Positions 8,221 through 15,683 of a stretch of 64,000 nt of DNA are shown piece by piece. The DNA is taken from assembly GCF_038592985.1 (NCBI RefSeq), contig NZ_CP151951.1, forward strand, positions 5,372,501 to 5,436,500, in the 5' to 3' direction. Below the pieces are notes generated by a model that saw nothing but the letters and a program-made list of their open reading frames with translations, had not been told where the DNA came from and ran no database searches. Both the position numbers and the translations under genes were made by a program. Source of the stretch: Paenibacillus sp. FSL R10-2782. GTDB lineage: Bacteria > Bacillota > Bacilli > Paenibacillales > Paenibacillaceae. How positions within the stretch are numbered: the stretch's first letter is position 1; every line of letters begins with the position of its first letter.

Positions 8221-9592
8221 TAAAGTGATCTACCTCTCTAAGTAAATTTTTATATTCCTCCGTCTCCTCAGGCGAGGCAGTATGCCGGAATTTCTCAAAT
8301 AAACCTACACATTTAATCGTTACAGGATTACCATTCAGCACCACGGAATAGGACAGGCTTTCCAACAGAAATTTCATACCTTTCGCATAGCGCTTATTAT
8401 CGAGATCGTAGCAAGCCAGCTCTGCCAGGAATCGTGCATAGAGATCCGCTGACACTTGCTCCGTGTAGGTGCCTACCTTGGTATGGTGATCCGCAAATGC
8501 GGCAATTTGCTTCTCGAAACGTTGCAATACATCGTCCACATTAAATTCATAACGGTTTGCGGCCAGCATGATTTTGAACAATCCCATCAGAATCTCGCCT
8601 TCGTTTCTTTCCAGATAGGCCACATACTGTGGAATAACGTCCAGTTTACCAGACATAAGCTGATATAGATATCCGTTAGCCTCAGCCCAATTACTACACT
8701 GTGCCTTCAAGCGGCGTGCTTCTTCCGTATCCTCCTGCACCCAGCTTAGATCAGCGTACAGGGATACATATTCCAAAGCCTTCTCGTAATCCCCTCGTTC
8801 GTCACAAATACCGGCACGCAGCACATAAGAGTATACAATATACATAAACAAAGGACCCTTTGTTTCCTTGCCACGCTCTACTTTTCTGGTTTTTCCATAT
8901 TTTTGCTCATACTGCACTTTAGCCCTGCGACACATTTTATCAGCTAACACGTCTACTTTATCCCAGCGACGCAGCGAAACATAAGTATTGGCCAAATCTT
9001 TTAATCCATCCAGTTGATCCACTTCACCCAATCGATCTACAAAGCTTTCAAAGTGTGTGGCGGCCCACAAATTTTCGTCCTGATCATCACCGACAGCGAT
9101 TGTAAATAACCGATACTGGCAGAGAGCCAGACGCTCGGAATGCTGATACTTTTCGCTTTCCGAGACATTTTTATAGATGATAGCCGCTGCCGCAAACTTG
9201 CCTTCTCTGAACAATTCTTCTGCCGTCTCAAACAAGGCCGGAGCGTAAATCAGATAGTCCATCATGAACTCCACGACTTGTTCAATACAATCCAGCTTGT
9301 TCAGCTCTGCACAGCGGTACAAAAATGGGCGAACCCGGCGCCAATTTGGTGCTGAATTCCGTATAAATTCTTCAATGTACAGCTCATAGAGGCTTCCCTC
9401 TTCAAGCCCCATGCCTGCCGCAATTCGATCCAATAGCAACATCGCAATCGGCCGATTACCGTTGATAATGGCACTGATCGTGCCTGCATTAATACCCGTG
9501 TTCTCCCCAAACTTACTAATCGTAATTCCTTCACGTCTGATATACTGCTCCAGCTCTGCACGAATCGTGGTTGTTTCCTTCAAATCAGGCAC
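8183..9592 (-). CDS. RRNPP-family peptide receptor, HTH plus TPR transcriptional regulator
   Basis: About 469 residues. Residues 10-60 form an XRE-type helix-turn-helix (ISKFGENTGINAGTISAIIN, with the NGNRP turn), followed by some 400 residues of alpha-helical repeats resembling TPRs (pairs such as LFREGKFAAAAIIYKNV, LRRWDKVDVLADKMC and DYEKALEYVSLYADL). This matches RRNPP receptors (Rap, NprR, PlcR, AimR and the many AimR-like receptors of Paenibacillus), which bind a re-imported peptide and change DNA binding. Directly downstream and overlapping is the pro-peptide gene 8068-8220, the usual arrangement. Start is GTG at 9590-9592, or TTG at 9581-9583, which has GGGGGTG at better spacing. The regulon cannot be read from the sequence. 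Confidence 0.85.
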   Translation of the reverse strand: MPDLKETTTIRAELEQYIRREGITISKFGENTGINAGTISAIINGNRPIAMLLLDRIAAGMGLEEGSLYELYIEEFIRNSAPNWRRVRPFLYRCAELNKLDCIEQVVEFMMDYLIYAPALFETAEELFREGKFAAAAIIYKNVSESEKYQHSERLALCQYRLFTIAVGDDQDENLWAATHFESFVDRLGEVDQLDGLKDLANTYVSLRRWDKVDVLADKMCRRAKVQYEQKYGKTRKVERGKETKGPLFMYIVYSYVLRAGICDERGDYEKALEYVSLYADLSWVQEDTEEARRLKAQCSNWAEANGYLYQLMSGKLDVIPQYVAYLERNEGEILMGLFKIMLAANRYEFNVDDVLQRFEKQIAAFADHHTKVGTYTEQVSADLYARFLAELACYDLDNKRYAKGMKFLLESLSYSVVLNGNPVTIKCVGLFEKFRHTASPEETEEYKNLLREVDHFNDKKDRFFSARV

Positions 9593-9856
9593 CCCCAGGG
9601 ATTACTAGTATGTTTTCAATTCAAAAAAAGAAAATTCCCGTGAATATTCCCTTAATTATACAAAATAAAACCCACTTCGCCAACTGTACAAATTTGTTTA
9701 CTTAAAATTTTTCTGGGCAGAGCTACTGCCGACAGATTTGGTAATTTCGTAGTTTGCGTATACTATATGGAGAGCGAATTGAAAAACACTTAGCTTACCC
9801 TAGGTCAATCTAGCTATAATCTGATGTATTATGGAACGAAGGAAAGGATACCACAC

Positions 9857-10102
9857 ATGGACAATACCCTTACAACAGAACAGCAAATTGCAGCATGGAT
9901 GGTCGCGCAAATCCGTGAAGTGGGAACCTTGAAACAAGAAGACGCGATTGCATATGTACGCTCTGAGTATGGAGAGCAGTATGTGTTTATAAGCGAACAC
10001 GGTCATGTATCCCTCGAAAAGGAAATCAAAAAAGCGTTTCGCAAGCTTCATGGCGGTAAAATTGCCTGGGATCGTGACGGATTTCTCTGGGCCTGGACAT
10101 AG
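9857..10102 (+). CDS. DUF6953-like small protein
   Basis: An 81-residue soluble protein: N-terminal helix with QQIAAWMVAQIREVGTLKQED, middle with YVRSEYGEQYVFISEHGHVS, and a basic end with FRKLHGGKIAWDRDGFLWAW. This arrangement resembles the DUF6953 family, whose function is unknown. ATG at 9857 is chosen because AAAGGA lies eight bases upstream; the frame is open eleven codons further up without a ribosome site. Single gene followed directly by a terminator. Confidence 0.7.
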   Translation: MDNTLTTEQQIAAWMVAQIREVGTLKQEDAIAYVRSEYGEQYVFISEHGHVSLEKEIKKAFRKLHGGKIAWDRDGFLWAWT

Positions 10103-10110
10103 CGAGCAAA

Positions 10111-10138
10111 AGCATCTGCCATAGGCAGATGTTTTTTT
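10111..10138 (+). terminator. Terminator of the DUF6953-like gene
   Basis: Arms CATCTGCC and GGCAGATG around the loop ATA, followed by seven T. It lies nine bases after the stop codon. Confidence 0.9.
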
Positions 10139-10144
10139 GATGAG

Positions 10145-10299
10145 TATACATACCTCTTCTGGAGGTGGCTGATTTGCTCCTTCACAAAATGGCGGAGTGA
10201 TGCAGGCTCTACGATTTCAGCCCGCCCCATCCATTCCATAGAATCACGACAGGCCGCTTCATAGCTGTACATGTTTACGGTCAGATGCCAATGGCTTCT
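10145..10299 (-). pseudogene. C-terminal remnant of a WYL-domain regulator
   Basis: The minus frame reads HWHLTVNMYSYEAACRDS followed by MEWMGRAEIVEPASLRHFV and HLQKRY. This aligns with the C-terminal extension of WYL regulators, including the one at 60986-61930 here (WGADMVVLEPESLRDRV...KMLKCY). The HTH and WYL core are missing, and the frame runs without a stop into the neighbouring terminator. It is probably what remains after a deletion next to the asparaginase gene. Confidence 0.5.
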
Positions 10300-10300
10300 G

Positions 10301-10341
10301 CTACGGATACAGCTTTCCTTACAGGGAGGCTGTATCCGTAG
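10301..10341. repeat. Perfect 13-bp inverted repeat around the asparaginase stop codon
   Basis: CTACGGATACAGC (10301-10313) and GCTGTATCCGTAG (10329-10341) are exact reverse complements with a 15-base loop that contains the ansA stop codon. There is no T run behind it on the minus strand, where the WYL remnant begins at once. It may be a former terminator or an mRNA-stabilising hairpin. Confidence 0.7.
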
Positions 10342-11335
10342 GCAAGGAAACCTCGTCCGCATAGTTCGTGGCCATAATTTTTGCTACTCCGACAGGGTCA
10401 GTGGTTTGGCCCAATGCCCACATCATTTTCGTTACAAGTGCCTCCGTCGTCATGTCATAACCCGGAATAACACCCTTTTCCAGCACCTTCTGCCCCACCT
10501 CGTAAATCGTCAGATCGCCGCCCTCATAAGGACATTGGGTGGTCACGACGATACTCATGCCATCCTTCATTAATTCCTCAATTTTGCTGATCAGGCTTCT
10601 TTCCTTGAAGGGCACACCACCCATGCCAAAGCCCTCAATCACGATCCCTTTATAGCCCAAGCCCTGAATGGCATCGAAAATCGCTGGATTCGTACCCGGA
10701 ATTAGTCTGAGCAGAAATACCTCCGAAGCATACCCGTCATTGTACGGATGGCGAACTGTACTGCGATTCGCAAATACGCCCTCTGTGTAGGCCACCTTCC
10801 CGTCTTCCACGAGGCCGATATACGGATAGTTAATACTCTCAAAAGCGTTATAGCTGCGCGTTCTGATTTTGGAGCTGCGGCTGCCGTTGATGATTTTGCC
10901 GTTAAATACGACAAATACACCCGCTACCTCGCCACATGCGGTCAGGAACGAGTCGATTACATTTTTTTTGGAATCACTGTGCTCAGCCAGAATGGACACC
11001 TGCGACCCCGTCACCACGACTGGCTTGTCTACGGTTCCCAACATGAAGCTCAAAGCCGAAGCCGTATAAGCCATCGTATCCGTACCATGCGCAATGACGA
11101 TGCCGTCGTACTGATCGAGGGAACGATGTACCATTCGGGCGATGGAGGCCCAATCCTCCGGTTGTGTGTTCGTGCTATCAATGCTCATCAGATTATGGGC
11201 ATCAATATTGCAAATTTCCTTGAGCTCCGGAATTTCCGCTAGAATATTCTCAGCCGATTGGGTCGGCGTCAGACCATTTTCCTGATAGGAGGAAGAGATC
11301 GTCCCTCCGGTATTAATGAATAGAACCTTTTTCAT
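10319..11335 (-). CDS. ansA: L-asparaginase, cytoplasmic type I
   Basis: A 338-residue protein converting L-asparagine to aspartate and ammonia. Both conserved threonine motifs are present: TGGTISS at residues 9-15 and HGTDTMAYTASAL near residue 85, which together provide the nucleophile, the Thr-Asp pair and the substrate pocket. A lysine for the second triad follows in the KNVIDSF region. No signal peptide, so it is the intracellular housekeeping type. Length is normal for the family. It is a single gene; the end lies inside the loop of a 13-bp inverted repeat. Confidence 0.9.
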   Translation of the reverse strand: MKKVLFINTGGTISSSYQENGLTPTQSAENILAEIPELKEICNIDAHNLMSIDSTNTQPEDWASIARMVHRSLDQYDGIVIAHGTDTMAYTASALSFMLGTVDKPVVVTGSQVSILAEHSDSKKNVIDSFLTACGEVAGVFVVFNGKIINGSRSSKIRTRSYNAFESINYPYIGLVEDGKVAYTEGVFANRSTVRHPYNDGYASEVFLLRLIPGTNPAIFDAIQGLGYKGIVIEGFGMGGVPFKERSLISKIEELMKDGMSIVVTTQCPYEGGDLTIYEVGQKVLEKGVIPGYDMTTEALVTKMMWALGQTTDPVGVAKIMATNYADEVSLPTDTASL

Positions 11336-11473
11336 GTACCCTTGTTCCTTCCCGATTACATCTTCACTTTATTGTTCTTAGAATTTATCATGAATAAGTG
11401 CGAGAAGCTACTTTGCTAAGGAAAAGAATGAATGAACTAACTTTGATTCGACTAATCTTTTTCGATTAAAAAC

Positions 11474-11509
11474 AAAAGAGCCAAGTGCAAAATACACTTG
11501 TCCCTTTTA
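11474..11509 (-). terminator. Terminator of the SLH protein gene
   Basis: On the minus strand an imperfect stem (AAAAGGGACAAGTG against CACTTGGCTCTTTT, loop TATTTTG) is followed by TTTTG and further T residues, 16 bases after the SLH gene stop. Confidence 0.65.
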
Positions 11510-11524
11510 TTCGTAGTAACGGTA

Positions 11525-14152
11525 TTAGTTAAGTGAATCCAACAGCGTCTTCAATTGCGGGTTGAGATTCAGCGCATTCAGGATGATTTGCAGAGCTTCT
11601 GCACGTGTGGAGCTGCTCTTGGGATCAAACTTACCATCTGCTCTGCCGCTGATGATACCTGCTTGTGCTTCAGCCTTGATCTCGTTGGCTGCATAAGAAC
11701 CCTTCACGTCATCAAAATTGCCTCTGGTGGTGTCCTTCGATACGTTGTTAAGGTTTAAGATGCGGGATAAAAGAACAACCATTTCCTCCCGGGTGATCGT
11801 GTTATCCGGCTTGAACATACCATCCTCATATCCGCTGATGACCCCTGCCTCTACAAGTTTCTTGATTGCGTCTTTTGCCCAGTGGCTGCCAACGTCCTTC
11901 AATGAGACACTCGTATTGTTGCCACCTTTGATATCGAACACGCTACTCAGAACCACTGCAAATTCAGCGCGTGTGATCTTACCATCCGGCTTGAAACTAC
12001 CATCGTTGTACCCTTTAATCACATGCAGCTTTACAAAAGTATCAATAGTCTTTTCAGCCCAGTGTCCTTTAGTGTCCGAAAGAGCTGCTGTAACCGGAGT
12101 TTTTTTAGCTTCCTGAATCCGAGTCTCAATGTTCTTAATAACATTGAGGTCACCCTTCACTACATCTGACTTGAACACATCCTTTGCAGGATCAGGTGCC
12201 GGAGCCGGTACAGGTGCAGTAACCGGTATAGGAGTCGGTACAGGTACAGGAGTCAGATTAGTGTCAGTTGTGGTAGAACTACCACCACGGCTCGAAGAAC
12301 GTTTGTCGATCGTAATGACTTTCGTTCCCACAACACCTGATCCATCATGAGCAACTGCCTGAATTGTAATAGTACCAGCATGAGTTGCAACGAGTACACC
12401 ATCAGCATTGATCGTTGCTTCCCCTGTACCAGCAATTACCGACCAGCTAAAGGTTTTATCCGTTGCATTGTCAGGAGTTACATTTGCCTTCAATTGAAGA
12501 GAGTCTCCAACGGACATTGTTCCACTATCGCCCGACACCGTGATAGCAGTCACCAACCGGGGAGCCCGTGTCACATTGACCGTATAGCTTTTCGTCGTTC
12601 CATCCTGTGCAGTCACTACAAAGCTAATAATATTTGACCCCACATTTAGACTAATCGGATTGTTAACCGGAGTCCCATTGAGCTGTAAAGCAGCCGTCGC
12701 GCGGCTATCCGTAGTTGTATACGTAGCTGTCGTAACAGAAATATCGTTAGGCACAGTTGCGGTGTAGGCGTACACACTTTCACTTACCGTTTGATCGAGC
12801 GTAATGCCGCTTAAATTCAGCGAGCTTAAGGCAGCATGATTTGAACCAGCCCGTGTAACAGTTACCTTATAGCTTTTCGTTGTTCCATCCGGTGCAGTCA
12901 CTACAATGCTAATGACATTAGATCCCTCACTTAGATTAATCGGATTTTTAACTGGAGCCTCATTAAGCTGTAAAGCCGCTGTCGCATGGCTATCCGTAGT
13001 TGTATACGTAGCTGTCGTGACAGAAACATCGTTAGGCACAGTTGCAGTATAGGCGTACACACTTCCAGTTACCGTTTGGTCGAGCGTAATGCCGCTTAAA
13101 TTCAGCGAGCTTAGTGTGGCATCTGAAGAAACAGGAGGGTTCTGGCCAGCAGCCACAGCCGTAGAAACCATGAAGGTACCGACCATGAAGGGACCACTGC
13201 TTAAAGCTATAGTCTGAATTACCTTATTATCGGATGTCCTGATTACGCTCATGTTGCTGCTGCTATAATTGACCGTAAAGGCTTTATTGCCATCAGCCGA
13301 GATACCGACCACATAGGGATTAGAACCAACCGCTACGGTGCTTTCCACTGTATTACTAGCGGTATTGATTACTGAAGCAGTTCCAGAGCCACTATTAGCC
13401 ACGTAAACCCTGCTCCCGTCGGGAGACACCTCAGTAGCCGATGGGTTGATGCCCACAGGGACAGTTGCTTCCACCGTGTTGTTCACAACGTTGATGACAG
13501 AAACTGAATTGTTAGATTGATTAGCTACATAAATCTTGGTACCCGCAGGATTAACCGAAAGACCATACGGGCGGGCTCCCACCGTAATTTGGCTGGTAAT
13601 CGTATCGTTGGTAAAATCCACGACTGCTACTTTGCTAGCGCCAGACTGAGTCAGATAAAGCTTTTGGCCTGCCGCTACCATGGCTACAGGACTTAATAAT
13701 ACACTTATTGTACCCGTAACTGTAAGCGTTGCTGTATTGATTACTGACAGTGTGTTGCTGCTCATATTAGCTACATAAGCTTTGCTGCCATCCGAGTTAA
13801 AGGCTACTCCGTGAGGTTGTGAGCCTACTGTTATTGTGCCGACCACTGTATCAGTAGCCGGATTAATCACCGAAACAGTTCCACTCGCTCTGTTGGTCAC
13901 AAAAACCTGCGTACCGTTCGGGTTGAACGCTGCGCTATTGGGCTGACTCCCGACCGTAATTTTGCCCAATTCCACCGTACCGCTTTCCAAATCCACCACA
14001 TCAACCTTGCCAGTATTGAAGCTTGTAATATAAGCTTTCTTTAATATGTCAGTAGTAGCCGCAGAAGCAACATTAAAATTACCTAACAAAGTTGAAACCA
14101 TACATAGAATAGCTACCACTGCCGCAAGCTTCATTTTTTCTTTTCTAAACAT
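11525..14152 (-). CDS. S-layer-anchored YVTN beta-propeller surface protein
   Basis: About 875 residues. Residues 1-32 are a signal peptide. About 40-330 contain seven YVTN-type beta-propeller blades (for example AYVANMSSNTLSVIN, KIYVANQSNNSVSVIN, RVYVANSGSGTASVIN). Two near-identical cadherin-like beta-sandwich repeats follow at about 345-535 (both with ATLSSLNLSGITLDQTV or a close variant), then a Big_2 Ig-like domain (TAITVSGDSGTMSVGDS), a Pro/Thr linker and three SLH domains (about 690-870) that bind pyruvylated cell-wall polymer. The product is a large extracellular adhesin or scaffold. Start ATG at 14150-14152 has AGGGGGG just upstream. A 60-codon leader ORF ends 20 bases before it. Confidence 0.85.
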   Translation of the reverse strand: MFRKEKMKLAAVVAILCMVSTLLGNFNVASAATTDILKKAYITSFNTGKVDVVDLESGTVELGKITVGSQPNSAAFNPNGTQVFVTNRASGTVSVINPATDTVVGTITVGSQPHGVAFNSDGSKAYVANMSSNTLSVINTATLTVTGTISVLLSPVAMVAAGQKLYLTQSGASKVAVVDFTNDTITSQITVGARPYGLSVNPAGTKIYVANQSNNSVSVINVVNNTVEATVPVGINPSATEVSPDGSRVYVANSGSGTASVINTASNTVESTVAVGSNPYVVGISADGNKAFTVNYSSSNMSVIRTSDNKVIQTIALSSGPFMVGTFMVSTAVAAGQNPPVSSDATLSSLNLSGITLDQTVTGSVYAYTATVPNDVSVTTATYTTTDSHATAALQLNEAPVKNPINLSEGSNVISIVVTAPDGTTKSYKVTVTRAGSNHAALSSLNLSGITLDQTVSESVYAYTATVPNDISVTTATYTTTDSRATAALQLNGTPVNNPISLNVGSNIISFVVTAQDGTTKSYTVNVTRAPRLVTAITVSGDSGTMSVGDSLQLKANVTPDNATDKTFSWSVIAGTGEATINADGVLVATHAGTITIQAVAHDGSGVVGTKVITIDKRSSSRGGSSTTTDTNLTPVPVPTPIPVTAPVPAPAPDPAKDVFKSDVVKGDLNVIKNIETRIQEAKKTPVTAALSDTKGHWAEKTIDTFVKLHVIKGYNDGSFKPDGKITRAEFAVVLSSVFDIKGGNNTSVSLKDVGSHWAKDAIKKLVEAGVISGYEDGMFKPDNTITREEMVVLLSRILNLNNVSKDTTRGNFDDVKGSYAANEIKAEAQAGIISGRADGKFDPKSSSTRAEALQIILNALNLNPQLKTLLDSLN

Positions 14153-14172
14153 TTTGTTCCCCCCTGATCGTT

Positions 14173-14355
14173 TCACAGAATGAATTTTAAAGTGTTGAAT
14201 CTAAACAAGTCTAAAAAAACAAAATGAGAACCCGTATTCTGCTTGCTAACACCTGATTCATGTATCGGCTGGAAAAAAGCCGTCTTCATTGCGGAATGGG
14301 GATGCCCCGAATTTGCCAGAACTCCCAACAGTATCGCATGATTCACTTGCCCCAT
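14173..14355 (-). CDS. Leader ORF upstream of the SLH protein
   Basis: A 60-codon ORF with a very good ribosome site (GGGGGAGGAAAT before ATG at 14353-14355). It ends 20 bases before the SLH-protein start, inside what should be the mRNA leader. The product (MGQVNHAILLGVLANSG then HPHSAMKTAFFQPIHESG) matches no family I know. The DNA contains small hairpins: GGGGCATCCCC (14304-14314 region) and CGGC...GCCG around a T run (14268-14284 region), so a structured leader RNA is an alternative reading. Confidence 0.4.
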   Translation of the reverse strand: MGQVNHAILLGVLANSGHPHSAMKTAFFQPIHESGVSKQNTGSHFVFLDLFRFNTLKFIL

Positions 14356-14508
14356 ATTTCCTCCCCCATTGCAGTACATTCTATCAAACTGTTCTCACAA
14401 AATTCTCACAAAACCACGAATACTGTCGAAAAAAAAGAGACTATCCCCTAATAGATTGTTCAACTGGGAATAATCACTTTCTTATTAATCCAGTATTCAG
14501 TTTTCGGC

Positions 14509-14547
14509 AAAAACAGTCGGACAAGAACAACTTTGTCCACTGTTTTA
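14509..14547 (-). terminator. Terminator of the two-component operon
   Basis: On the minus strand AAAACAGTGGACAA pairs with TTGTCCGACTGTTTT (one bulge) and ends in five T, 24 bases after the response-regulator stop. Confidence 0.75.
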
Positions 14548-14570
14548 CCCCCATACATCGACTTGCCGAC

Positions 14571-15683
14571 CTACTCCAAATATGACGCCTTCTGGCTTCT
14601 CAGCTCCTGCGGCGGCTCCAGCCCCAGTTCCTTGCGATAAGAAGCCTCGAACTGCGCGTAATGCTTGACGATTTTCTCCTTGTCCCCACTGTTTGCATAG
14701 ATGCTCAACAAAGTCTGATTCATCTCCTCTTGCAGGGGATACATGGTCAAATAACCATCAATTCTCTGCTCCGCTTTTTTCCAATCCTCCCTGGCGAGAT
14801 CCTGTTGGATCAAACTGCGTACAAGCGCTGTGTACTGTTTGCAGAATACTTCCTCCAGCGGAGCTTTCCAGAAGTAATCTTTTCTATCCAGCAGCGGACC
14901 TTTGTAGAGCGAGCATACATGTTCCGCTTGCGCCGCATCCTGAAATCCTCCCGCAAGAGAAAAGTCATACCGCTCATATTCCAGCACATCGTACGTTCGA
15001 TCCGATGGTTCCAGCATGTATCCTTCGTTCGTTTTCTGAATCTCCATGCCGATCTCTTGCTCTTTCAACAGCTTCTTTAAACGATACATCGTATTGTGCA
15101 AATTATGCGACGCGCGGTCCTCGCTCATATCTGGCCACAGCAATTCCGCCAATCGCCACTTGTTGAGATTCTGACCCGGATGGCAGAGGAAATAAGCGAA
15201 TAACTCCTCCGTCTTGCGTGTCGGAAAGCGGATTAGCGATCCTTCCCTACTTCGGACCTCAAATCCTCCGAAGCACCGAATCGAGGCAAGCCCCACCCGC
15301 TGTTCAGCATCGCTGACAGGTCGATGCAGCTTGACCAGCCGGTTTGCAACCCGCTCGACCGCCGCGGGTGTCACAGGCTTCAAGATATAGTCGAAGGCAT
15401 AAACCTTGAATGCATCCAGCGCATAATGCTTGTAAGCCGTCACGAAGATGATTTTCGTCTGCTCCGACGCTTCGTTGATATTTTCCGCCAGTTCCAGCCC
15501 GTTCATCTTGGGCATTTCCACATCGAGGAAAGCGACATCCGGCCGAAGCTCAGGAAGGCTGGCCAGCGCCTCAAGCGAGCTTGTAAAAGCACCTATAATC
15601 GTAAAGTACGGGTTTTGCCCGATGACATATTTCATTAAGTTCAAAATCGGTATTTCGTCCTCCACAATGACTGCATTAAACAA
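14571..15683 (-). CDS. Response regulator with SARP-like winged helix and BTAD domain
   Basis: A 370-residue regulator. Residues 1-120 are a receiver domain (VEDE acidic pair, phospho-acceptor Asp in AFLDVEMP, Thr in FVTA, Lys in ILKP). Residues 140-225 form an OmpR/SARP-type winged helix (RFPTRKTEELFAYFLCHPG, LAELLWPDMSEDRASHNLHN), and 235-365 a BTAD helical-repeat domain. Members bind DNA after phosphorylation. The start overlaps the 3' end of the sensor kinase gene by eight bases, so this is its cognate regulator. Targets are unknown. Confidence 0.9.
   Translation of the reverse strand: MFNAVIVEDEIPILNLMKYVIGQNPYFTIIGAFTSSLEALASLPELRPDVAFLDVEMPKMNGLELAENINEASEQTKIIFVTAYKHYALDAFKVYAFDYILKPVTPAAVERVANRLVKLHRPVSDAEQRVGLASIRCFGGFEVRSREGSLIRFPTRKTEELFAYFLCHPGQNLNKWRLAELLWPDMSEDRASHNLHNTMYRLKKLLKEQEIGMEIQKTNEGYMLEPSDRTYDVLEYERYDFSLAGGFQDAAQAEHVCSLYKGPLLDRKDYFWKAPLEEVFCKQYTALVRSLIQQDLAREDWKKAEQRIDGYLTMYPLQEEMNQTLLSIYANSGDKEKIVKHYAQFEASYRKELGLEPPQELRSQKASYLE

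Noticed and set aside
14173..14355. Known c-di-GMP, fluoride or other riboswitch before the SLH gene
   Set aside because: The conserved core sequences of those classes are not present in order; only small hairpins are visible.
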